Assembly (NCBI GenBank): GCA_002221725.1
Contig: NJFT01000306.1
Coordinates: 1 to 39,303, forward strand
Direction of reading: 5' to 3'
Source of the DNA: Scedosporium boydii
Lineage: Eukaryota; Ascomycota; Sordariomycetes; Microascales; Microascaceae
DNA: 39,303 nt
In this document: positions 31,221-39,303 of the stretch, one piece after another
Layout: each line of letters begins with the position of its first letter
How positions within the stretch are numbered: the stretch's first letter is position 1
The notes under the pieces: generated by a model
Databases searched by the model: none
Seen by the model: the letters and a program-made list of their open reading frames with translations, nothing else
What the model was told of the DNA's origin: nothing
Translations under genes and position numbers: made by a program

Positions 31221-33529
31221 TCATTCACTTTCCGCACGGGGTTCGACAACAATAAAGTTGTGCACAACAGCAGTACCGTCAGCCAATGCCTGGATCTGGT
31301 TGGATGTACAGGTTAGCTGGATGTCAAAGACGTAGCAGACTGGGGCGAGGGATTCCGGAGCCTTGGCCGTGACGTCACGCACAGAAGGAGGTCCTTCTGA
31401 GTTGTAACTTTCTGATGCATTAAGCTGGCCGGTGGCTACGTCCTTTCCTCTCATCGCACGGTCGAAGATGTGGAAAACTGTTTCCGGTTGGTAGTATGCA
31501 GCCGAGTGTCCGGCTCCGAATACCCTAGAAAAAGAAACGCCTCCATGCTGTCGAACGAATCCACCGCTGTAGGTACTGTTTGTCCGAAGTTTCGCGTAGC
31601 CGGCAGACCGGAACGAAGAGGATCCGGAGTATTCCATTCTCAGCGAAACTTCTTCGACACCAAACCCTACAAAGTCGAACAACACATTAGACACTTCGAC
31701 TCTCTCCATCCATCATCCGGGACGAACGACTTACAGTTGCACCTGTAATCCAGATCACCATAGTACATGACGACACTCAATCCACTGTTCAAGACGTGTT
31801 CCAAGGAGCTGATGTCCCGACGCATCGGGTCGCCAGTGGCAGCAAAGAAGGTTTGAACCACATTTGGGTCGCTGATTGAGAAATTGACAGGGGCTCCAAG
31901 ATCCTCCTGGACCCATCGTTGGTTGAAGAAGGCGGCAAACGAGTACTCGGGCGGATAGACACTGGGTTTGATGAGAGATATATCAAATGCGTTTCGCTAT
32001 TAGAAGATTTGTGTCAGCTCCCGCATCGACGTTATGTGAAAGGAAAAAAGAAAAGGAAAAAGAAAATAAATAAATAAATAAAATTGAAATTAAAATTTAA
32101 GGCCAGCAGACAGCTGATAGCTTCGAACCTGAATTAAACTTACATTGGAAACCTCGGTGTAAGCCCCTTGGACTATCCCGAAGCACACCGTACTGGCAGC
32201 GACGCAGAGTTCGTTGACCGATTCGTTGTCTCCGATGCTATCGGGGTCTCCTACGGCGGAAGCCTCGCGGCAGGCTTTGATAAGATCGGTACACCCGATT
32301 TCAGGTGCAGTGAGATTCCCCATGGCCATCTTATATACCTCAGGAGAGTAGGCTTGAATCCCGAATGTGTTATTCATAGCAAAGTCTGGGAAGCTTGGTC
32401 CTTGGATGAGAGAGTCAATACAGGCATTCCCGAGGCCCAGAGTCGATAGGTTAAGAGTCGTCGCGTTCTTATCGGAATGAGAACCGGCGAGTATATCGTC
32501 ATTCTGTTTCAGGAAATACGACAGGAACCCTGGGCCCCAAAATCCGCCATACTACAGACTCTCGTTAGATCATATTGTTGGGGTTTGTGTCTGGCCTATT
32601 GAATAATGCGAACGTACCGAAGTGGTCCACAGGCTGATTTCGTTATTGGCGGTCACATATTCAGGAAACCTAGATGTACATAGCAGAAATAAGTCATAGA
32701 TCTCCCCTATTGTTCGATAAGTAAGGCCGTCCAACTTACTCTTGGAACCACACCTGGGCAAATTTCCAGATCACCTTTGCGGCGGTTTCTGTAGTGTTGA
32801 CACTCGGAGAAAACTCTGGAGAGCTAACGGTCGCACGAACAGTTGTCACATTGGTCTCGGGCTCAGCGCCGCTTCCATCCAGGGGAGTGAAAGCTAACGT
32901 CATCAAATCGACAAGACCTTCAACGAGGGTACTGTACGAGAATCCAACACCAACAGGTTGGTCAACGTAGAGCATGTTGACATTCTTGTTCCAGGAAAAT
33001 GGGTTTGGGGTGGTGCTATTAGAATCCTCGTTTATATAACAGGGAAAGTTGCTGGAGGAGTCGAAGGAGGATGTCCCAGGCCCACCACCGAGGTAAATTG
33101 ATGTGGGCGCATTTCCGGGATCGTTTCTTGCCTCTACAGCCAGTTAGTTCGAGATTGAATGACTCCTGAGATCGAAGACACTTTACCAAAGTACCAAAAG
33201 AAATGTTGGCATCGAACCTCTTCTGCGGGTCTTGAAGTTCTAATAATAATTGACTGGGCAAGGTGACGTAACCGCTGTAGGCATTCACGCCTGGAGTAGT
33301 TTCACAAATGCTTGTCTGGATCGTAAGGTTGGGTTTGTTAATTTTCCGATTATTATGAGACAATCAAGTCAGGGGCCTTGTCAAGTCAGTATATATATAC
33401 CTTCTTGTAAGATACTGAAGCGCCAGGATAGCGTTCTGACGAGATTCTTGAGGTATCATGGTGTCTTGGAATGAAGCTCTTCGCCCCAGCGGCAGTCAAG
33501 AGGGCCAAAATAAGAAGAGATTGAGCCAT
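31221..33529 (-). CDS. Secreted serine carboxypeptidase (peptidase family S10)
   Basis: Seven exons: 33529-33401, 33315-33187, 33133 (or 33131)-32740, 32669-32618, 32551-32144, 31996-31735 and 31666-31221, about 605 residues. A signal peptide (MAQSLLILALLTAAGA) comes first. Family blocks are SICETTPGVNAYSGYV, ARNDPGNAPTSIYLGGGPGTSS, MLYVDQPVGVGFSYS, and KFAQVWFQEFPEY. The catalytic triad is S234 in TTSYGG, the second Asp in YYGDLDYRCN (about 453) and H511 in GAGHSAAYYQPE. The residue before the nucleophile is Thr, where family members normally have Glu (GESYGG/TESYGG). At the end of exon 2 the usual FWxFEARNDP is broken: one T is missing from a run (plus 33196-33199), giving SFGTL; splicing to the second AG (33131) would restore the frame with a two-residue loss. 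The enzyme would trim C-terminal residues from peptides outside the cell at acid pH. Confidence 0.88.
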
Positions 33530-35231
33530 GGTTAATCGAGGCAAACATTCAAGATGCTTGAAAGGCATCGGGTTCGGAAATCCGTGATCTACTTCGCGTA
33601 TCGCGCCTGTATTATTTACGGTAAGAAACAATCATCAATGATGGGCCGTTACGCAATACGATCCAAATACGATTCCTACAAGATCTGACGTGAGACACTC
33701 CCAGATGCCACGAGTCAAAGGCGCAGTTCAAAGCATGGCGATGCATCATTCTCCACTTCTGTAGAGTAAGCTGTAATCACGATGCTACGATCTATCTCAG
33801 TGTAACACTGAACGGTCTGTGGGTATGCTGAAGGTCATGCTCGTAGAGCTGAGGGTTGCCTTTACGAGACCCCGCACACCCAAAAAGTCGAAGGATTTTC
33901 GGCAGGATTGTGTGGCAGAATATGGTTGTGTTGTGACTAGTGAGACTCACTGATCCGTCCCAAGAAAGCCAGAACCAAGCAAAACGAACCAATAACCAAC
34001 CCCTAACACCCCGTTCTTGGTTCCATTTTCGGGGAAAACGTGCTGATCTGGCTCCAGACAGGACCCAGGGCGCATGACTGCAGAGATCAAAGCTATCTGA
34101 CTTTTTGTTAAATGAATGGTGGGTTGTCGGTTTCTGCGATTCCCGTAACAGTGGTTCTACTATCATGTAGGATCAATATCAATGCGTCTTGGATCCTTCA
34201 ATTTAATCGTAGCCCGAGCGAGATTCGATCTCAGATTCCCCCAATCTGGCCGAGGAGTGTATCATGCAGATCATACGACAGGCCGTAGCAACGAAACTAG
34301 TACGACATGGCGGTCAACAGCCATTTTGGGACACACTGAGTGAGGGATTAAGAAGACCGGGCTATATCCATCGGAGGCTCCTTTTGGTGGGGGATTTTAG
34401 CCTTATCATAGTCATCAAGTCTAACACAGGTGGCACTGGACTTCTCCAATGCGAAATGAAAAGTAATGGAGAAACCCGAGAGCTGTAATTCAGTATGAAA
34501 ACACTCTCCTTAATAATCCGAAAAAGTTCAATGAAAAGTAAGATGGAGGATCTCTCTTCTCCGCATTTGCCAAGATTAATCGAGTGTCCCAGTCATCAAA
34601 GAGGATCTCTTCGACAAATGACTGGTATAGTATTACATATAATGCCAATATTTCCTGCCACTGAGATATATTTGAACGGGCCAGTCCTAGTCCCCACATT
34701 GTCATGGCGTCCACCCTAGACAGTTGGACTCTATGAGCCGGAATCGCGAAGCCGGGATGGAAATGGCGGAGATATCCGTGATAGGATTTCCTACACCACT
34801 CATTTAAATATACATTACCTTGCTTCTTCTCTCCCTTTTTACCTTCTTGGCCGAGTCTTGCTGACTTTCCTATTTGAGAAATTGGTGGGGGATGTCGGGT
34901 ATTCGGAAGAGAATCTGGCTAAAGGACGTAGAGTATCCGCGTCAGAATCGTCAGGCGGGGGAGGAAGAAAACATACCAGCCCGCAAGCGAAGAGACATGT
35001 AGATTAGATAGATTCATTAATTTTGGGGAATTCCGGGTGCAGAATGCAGTTCCTTGCCCCTTTTCCGGCCGTGAGCCCCAGCGTTAGAATATTCTTGCTC
35101 CGTATATAAGCATATAACTTTTTAGCCACCGGGACAAATGTCTGCGATTATGTGGATGTAAAGGGAAACTTCTCCGCCTTTCCTCACCCGGTGCCTCCTC
35201 TATTGTTGTCGACACGTTCTGCGATTGAATC
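33530..35231. other. Divergent promoter region, no gene recognised
   Basis: The 1.7 kb lie between the carboxypeptidase start (-) and the cytochrome-domain start (+). No frame resembles a known protein. It should contain both promoters. Confidence 0.45.
35102..35109 (+). promoter_or_regulatory. TATA-like element of the cytochrome-domain gene
   Basis: TATATAAG lies about 125 bp upstream of the start codon at 35232, a plausible distance for a fungal core promoter with a short leader. Assigned by sequence and position only. Confidence 0.4.
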
Positions 35232-36089
35232 ATGAAGGTGACACTCGCGTTACAGGGGCTTCTCGGGCTCGTGGTGGGATTTCCGACGGTGGACGTAAAC
35301 CCTATCGAACGACGCCAAAAGATTGCGGTTGGAAGATATTGTAGCCCACAGACGAGCCTCTGCTACATGGATTACACGACGGACGTCAGATCATCTTTCC
35401 GCATAGCCATTCCCGATACCGCAACTACGGCCGGGGCTTTCGATGTTGCAATCCAAATCGTGGGCCCAGCAAACCAGGGCTGGGTGGGACTTTCGTGGGG
35501 AGGGAGCATGACAGATGCTCCTCTGACTGTTGCATGGCAAAACGGACAGACTGCTGTACTGTCGTCTAGATGGGCCACGTAAGTTGACATTAATCTTGAA
35601 AGAGAAAGCCGCAAAAAAGGGAGAAGAAGAAGACGAAAAAAAAAAAAAATGAAAAGCAAAAGAAAAGAGAACCCCAAAGAAAACTCACTAACTACCCGGG
35701 CGTGCGATTTTTTTGTTCTGCTACCAAATACTAACGTATATTTGTTAAATGGACCTAGTGGAAGACAAACACCGACAGTGTACACGACGGCGACCTATAC
35801 GATCCTAGCAGACACCGGGTCCAACGGGACGCATTTCACTCTAAGTGCCATCTGCAAAGGGTGTAGCTCTTGGACGCGAGGTAGCGGTAGCGTCAAGTCC
35901 CTGTCGCCAACCTCCGGCGTAAGATTTGCTTGGGCGTCGAACCCGCAGGTTAATTCGGTATCACAGCGGGCCAATCCTGCTTCTGGGTTCAGCTATCACG
36001 ACTATCACGGATACATCGATGCTAGTTTTGCTGATGCAAGGGTCCCAGCTGCTCAATTCCAGGCTGCCGCTGCTAAGGTAAAACCTTGA
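35232..36089 (+). CDS. Secreted CDH-type cytochrome domain protein (AA8-like, DOMON fold)
   Basis: Two exons, 35232-35578 and 35759-36089, separated by a 180-nt intron with a poly-A run, encode 225 residues. The N-terminus is hydrophobic (MKVTLALQGLLGLVVGF) and probably a signal peptide, followed by an ERRQ stretch that could be a propeptide. The domain resembles the haem b cytochrome of cellobiose dehydrogenase: GWVGLSWGGSM with the probable axial Met93, a CKGC pair (148-151), and FSYHDYHGYIDASF with the candidate axial His (196 or 199). No flavin dehydrogenase domain or carbohydrate-binding module follows, so it is a stand-alone cytochrome. Such domains pass electrons, for example to lytic polysaccharide monooxygenases. 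The end KVKP* overlaps a possible donor (GTAAAA at 36078), so one more small exon cannot be excluded. Confidence 0.82.
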
Positions 36090-37597
36090 AGCAGTGAGCT
36101 GGACGAGCCCTCGTGTCATGGATTCCATTTTGTCGTTCCTCAATCGGCGCCGTCCGAACCGTTTCGGAATAGAATGATGGTGGTACACATCGAGGTATAT
36201 AATGCGGTGGGGTTGAGAAGATGATGACATTTTGTTTCTTGATGGGGAGTATCTGAGACTCATGCATGTGGAAGCCCCCATTCACTTAGTCATATACATG
36301 GCATACGTCTTGAGAAAGACAGCGGACTGCAACAATTTTGTACATATCGAAAATTTCAAAGTATATATATCTCGCATTATATACAGCCTCAAACCTATAC
36401 CGTCAGGCGCATTCTGAACAAGGATATAATCCTTGTAAGTCGCCTAGCGCGGAGGAAGGTGGGTTTGGGGATGATCTGAGCATAATTGCCCTATTGCTTT
36501 TCTGCCCCTCTACAGAGAGATCAAAGATTCACAAGATATTCTCAAGAGAGCAAAAGTGTTGGCTGTCTATGGACTACAGCGTCATTGGCGGGGGTATACA
36601 ACATCCAATACAGTTAAAAACTTAGCTCGGCTGGGCAAAGTACGATCACAAGTGTCTATCAGAACGAACACTTCTGGAATCTCTCTTTTGTTATCAACGC
36701 CACAACAAATCGTGGAGCTAAGGCACAGTTGACATTGACGTGAGTCCAAGTTGCTCATTATTAGTAGCGACAAAATCCCATCCACAACCCTACTTGTCAT
36801 CTTGTTTCCTAGGTCAGGAAAGTGATGGAAAGAGGGGCTAATTTCAAGGTGATGTCGCGACAAGACGGCACTTCGAATCGCGGGAGTCTCATATGTCAAT
36901 GGCCGATACACCATCTGTCCTACAGGCTTAGCTGACAACTTGACAACCTTTCACCGTCGGGCTCCATTTTTTTCTCTTTTTCTTTTCATTCATCTCAATT
37001 TATTATCTTCTTCAAAGATGTGCATTTGCTCGGTACTCGGGATCTACGGAATTGGTTGATAAACTCTCCAATGATATCCCGCCATTTACTAATAAGAAAC
37101 CGACTGCTCATCAGGGCGTGGGGTAGCATGATCTGCAGTGCAAATACTGCGATAGGGTAGTAGATCGCACATCATGGAAGCAACCTCCTTGCATGGCCAA
37201 TAACAGAACGCTAGATGGGCACGTTGATTCAATGTTCCTGCAGTCCTCCCGGTTGATTTTATGAATTTCAGAAGGCTCGTGATTGAGATGTCGAGAAAAG
37301 ATTGGACATTGGGCCTTTGGTTCCAAAACCGGACACCGAAATAGGGCCCGGAAGTTGCATCGAGATATGGAAACTGGGTTCTGTTATTGCTTAGACGGAG
37401 AGACCAGGGTTGTAGAGATGCTCACATCCAGCAGAGAATGTAAGACGGGCACATACAGTACCACTGAGCTGCATGGTGGATTTGAGAGAGCATTGGAAGA
37501 TACCAATATATAAGGAAGGGTTTCTTCAAGAGTTTTCAATGTAAATTAGCGTAGATGTAAAAACTATGCACTAATCTTTGTCCTACTCTGAATCATA
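36090..37597. other. Intergenic, no gene recognised
   Basis: About 1.5 kb with only short frames. An 8-bp inverted repeat with a 3-bp spacer (ACAAGGAT-ATA-ATCCTTGT) lies at 36418-36436. The end of the stretch holds the promoter of the phosphatase gene. Confidence 0.45.
37506..37513 (+). promoter_or_regulatory. TATA-like element of the PhoD-type gene
   Basis: TATATAAG lies about 85-90 bp upstream of the start codon at 37598 and just after a CCAAT pentamer. Assigned by sequence and spacing only. Confidence 0.4.
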
Positions 37598-39303
37598 ATG
37601 CCATCTCTTGTGTCCCTTGTGGGAGCGGCGATCTGTGCCGCGGCAGTAGCCACTGCCTCCTTCGAGAGCAACCTCAATTACAATAGCCCTTCTCCCAGGC
37701 ACGTTCGCCTCGGCATTGATATTCCTCTCGTCTACCGCCGGGCTTGGAAGCGCGCAAACAATGCCTACGACCCTTCTGAATTGAGTTTCACCCATGGTGT
37801 GTCGTCTGGAGACCCTTGGGATAATAGCGTCATCTTGTGGACGCGTATTGCGCCAACAAACGAGTCCGATCAAAGCAACGCTCCGGTCGAGGGTACTGCG
37901 CCTCTATACAGTCATGAAACCGAAACCTACATCCAGGCCGACGCCAACCCAATCTGCGTCGAGTGGAAGGTTTTCGAGGAAAGGAAGGGCCGTTCATCTG
38001 ACCGAGTGGTATCAAGGGGAAAGGCATATACCACATCCGATATTGATTTCACGGTCAAGGTCTGATTTCAAAGTTAAAACCTGTGTACGTAGCTCGCCAA
38101 GAGTGACTCTAACGCCCTCAATGCAGGTCGAGGCCAAGGGCTTGCGGGCCTTCACAACATACTTCTATCAATTCTCTGTCTGCGGCTCGGAGAACAAGAG
38201 TCCCGTTGGAAGGACGAAAACCGCTCCAGGTCGCAACGACCGTGTTGATGAGGTTACTTTTGCCGTGTTTTCTTGCGGCAACTATCGTAAGTCGAAAAGA
38301 ACTTATGACAGTTAATGAACCCATGAACTCACAATTTGACAAATGGCAAAGCTTCTGGATACTTTAATGTCTACGGTAATGCTGCGAGGAAAGACAACCA
38401 CGACTATGTTGTCCACTTGGGAGACTACATTTATGAGAACAAGGCTGGAGGGGAGCGTGCCCATAGGCCGTCTTCTCTCCTCTTCACTCTTCACGACTAC
38501 CGAACAAGACATGGACAAGTAAGTGATTGCCTCGCTTCAATACTTTTCTCAAGGTTCTAACTAATGAGTTAGTATCGCACGGACCCTGATCTGCAACTTT
38601 TGGCGCAAAGATTTGCCTGGATCCCAACATGGGACGATCACGGTATGCACGAAATAAACGTTTGTCCACGAGTGTCTCTCGGAGAAAAGTTTGCTTACAG
38701 ATTTTCTACTTAGAAATTGCAAATAACGGTTATAGGGATGGGTTTAGCGCCTTGAATAACACGGAAGAGTCCTTCCTGAATGATGGGCCGCAGATTAGCG
38801 TTGATTCGCGCAAAGTTAACGCTGTGAGAGCTTACTTCGAGTGGATGCCCATCCGGTAGGTGACTTCCTATTCCTTCATGCGGACACTATAAACCTGACA
38901 CAGACCTGTGTAAAATTACAGCCAGGTCGATCTAGACGATAATCTGAGGATCTGGCGCTCCTTCAAGATGGGAAAGCTTCTCGACCTTGTCATACTCGAC
39001 ACTAGGAACTATGATCGAAGCATTACATCACTTGGTACGGCCATATATGACTGAATATGAATTAAGAGATAATACTAAACTAAGTCACAGGCTGGAATGA
39101 TCACTATATTGATCTCATCCGCGACGATCCTGGCCGTACTCTGATGGGTGGACGTCAGGAGAGCTGGTTCTACAACGCCCTTAGCGAATCTAAGGAAAGA
39201 GGGGCTACTTGGAGAATTATTGGAAATCAGATTATCTTTTCTCGTATTTTTCAAAATGATAAAGGAGGCATGAGCGGCGATAACTGGAACGTAAATACTA
39301 CGT
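37598..39303 (+). CDS. PhoD-type alkaline phosphatase / phosphodiesterase, 3' end outside window
   Basis: Seven exons are visible: 37598-38059, 38127-38286, 38352-38518, 38573-38642, 38714-38855, 38922-39034 and 39091 onward. All phases agree and the frame is still open at the window edge. A hydrophobic N-terminus (MPSLVSLVGAAICAAAVA) indicates secretion. The PhoD N-terminal domain (FTHGVSSGDPWDNSVILWTR) is followed by the metallophosphatase domain: SCGNYPSGYFNVYG, VHLGDYIYE, PTWDDHE and IIGNQIIFS, which carry the Cys, Asp and Asn/His-type metal ligands of Ca/Fe PhoD enzymes. The Pro of SCGNYP and the Glu of WDDHE are created by splicing. The first intron uses the rarer donor GTCTGA. PhoD enzymes release phosphate from phosphodiesters and monoesters, often under phosphate limitation. 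No damage is seen in the visible part. Confidence 0.93.

Noticed and set aside
37794..38315. 173-codon frame overlapping the PhoD-type gene in another frame
   Set aside because: It only runs through PhoD exon 1, intron 1 and exon 2; the real frame there has the conserved PhoD motifs.

Overview
The window looks like an accessory stretch of a filamentous ascomycete genome (Pezizomycotina). The evidence is genes on both strands split by short introns (51-180 nt, mostly GTAAGT/GTATGT donors, CTAAC-like branch sites, AG acceptors), fungus-specific families (Zn2Cys6 regulator, LysM, DUF1996, SAT4/PTH11-type rhodopsin fold, CDH-type cytochrome), wide gene spacing and several decayed genes. Genus cannot be set from the sequence alone. 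No tRNA, rRNA, CRISPR, IS or complete transposon was found.

Layout. 0-2 kb: the WD-repeat C-terminal part of a STAND/NLR-type protein. 2.5-3.4 kb: a dead alpha/beta hydrolase gene. 3.4-5.6 kb: no intact gene, but a diverged fragment of the 5' end of the next gene. 5.6-7.6 kb (-): a multi-pass membrane protein of unknown function with a one-base frameshift. 9.1-9.5 kb: a LysM relic. 9.9-12.6 kb (-): a Zn2Cys6 transcription factor whose zinc cluster lies partly on a small first exon. 13.5-15.5 kb (-): a five-exon Baeyer-Villiger monooxygenase with a 16-nt microexon. 16.6-18.0 kb (+): a LovD/class C beta-lactamase-type esterase or acyltransferase. 18.9-19.7 kb (+): a 2-oxoglutarate/Fe(II) dioxygenase. 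20.6-22.0 kb (-): a seven-helix rhodopsin-like protein with one extra C. 22-25.9 kb: no gene recognised. 25.9-27.3 kb (+): a secreted DUF1996 protein. 29.2-30.3 kb (+): an aldo-keto reductase with a probable extra T near its start. 31.2-33.5 kb (-): a secreted serine carboxypeptidase. 35.2-36.1 kb (+): a stand-alone CDH-type cytochrome domain. 37.6 kb to the edge (+): a PhoD-type phosphatase/phosphodiesterase that continues outside the window.

Most interesting unit. The regulator, the Baeyer-Villiger monooxygenase, the esterase/transesterase and the dioxygenase sit next to each other (9.9-19.7 kb). The monooxygenase and the SxxK hydrolase diverge from one 1.1-kb promoter that carries two copies of the palindrome GCGGATCCGC and further CCG/CGG inverted motifs of the kind Zn2Cys6 proteins bind. 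A Baeyer-Villiger enzyme makes an ester or lactone from a ketone, and an SxxK esterase can cleave or transfer such an ester, so a small ketone-processing module under its own regulator is a reasonable hypothesis. Its substrate is unknown.

A second theme is single-base indels, mostly in homopolymers, in otherwise well-preserved genes (membrane protein, rhodopsin-like, aldo-keto reductase, carboxypeptidase). They coexist with genuine decay (hydrolase, LysM, duplicated fragment). Either the consensus has residual homopolymer errors or the region is losing genes; raw reads would decide.
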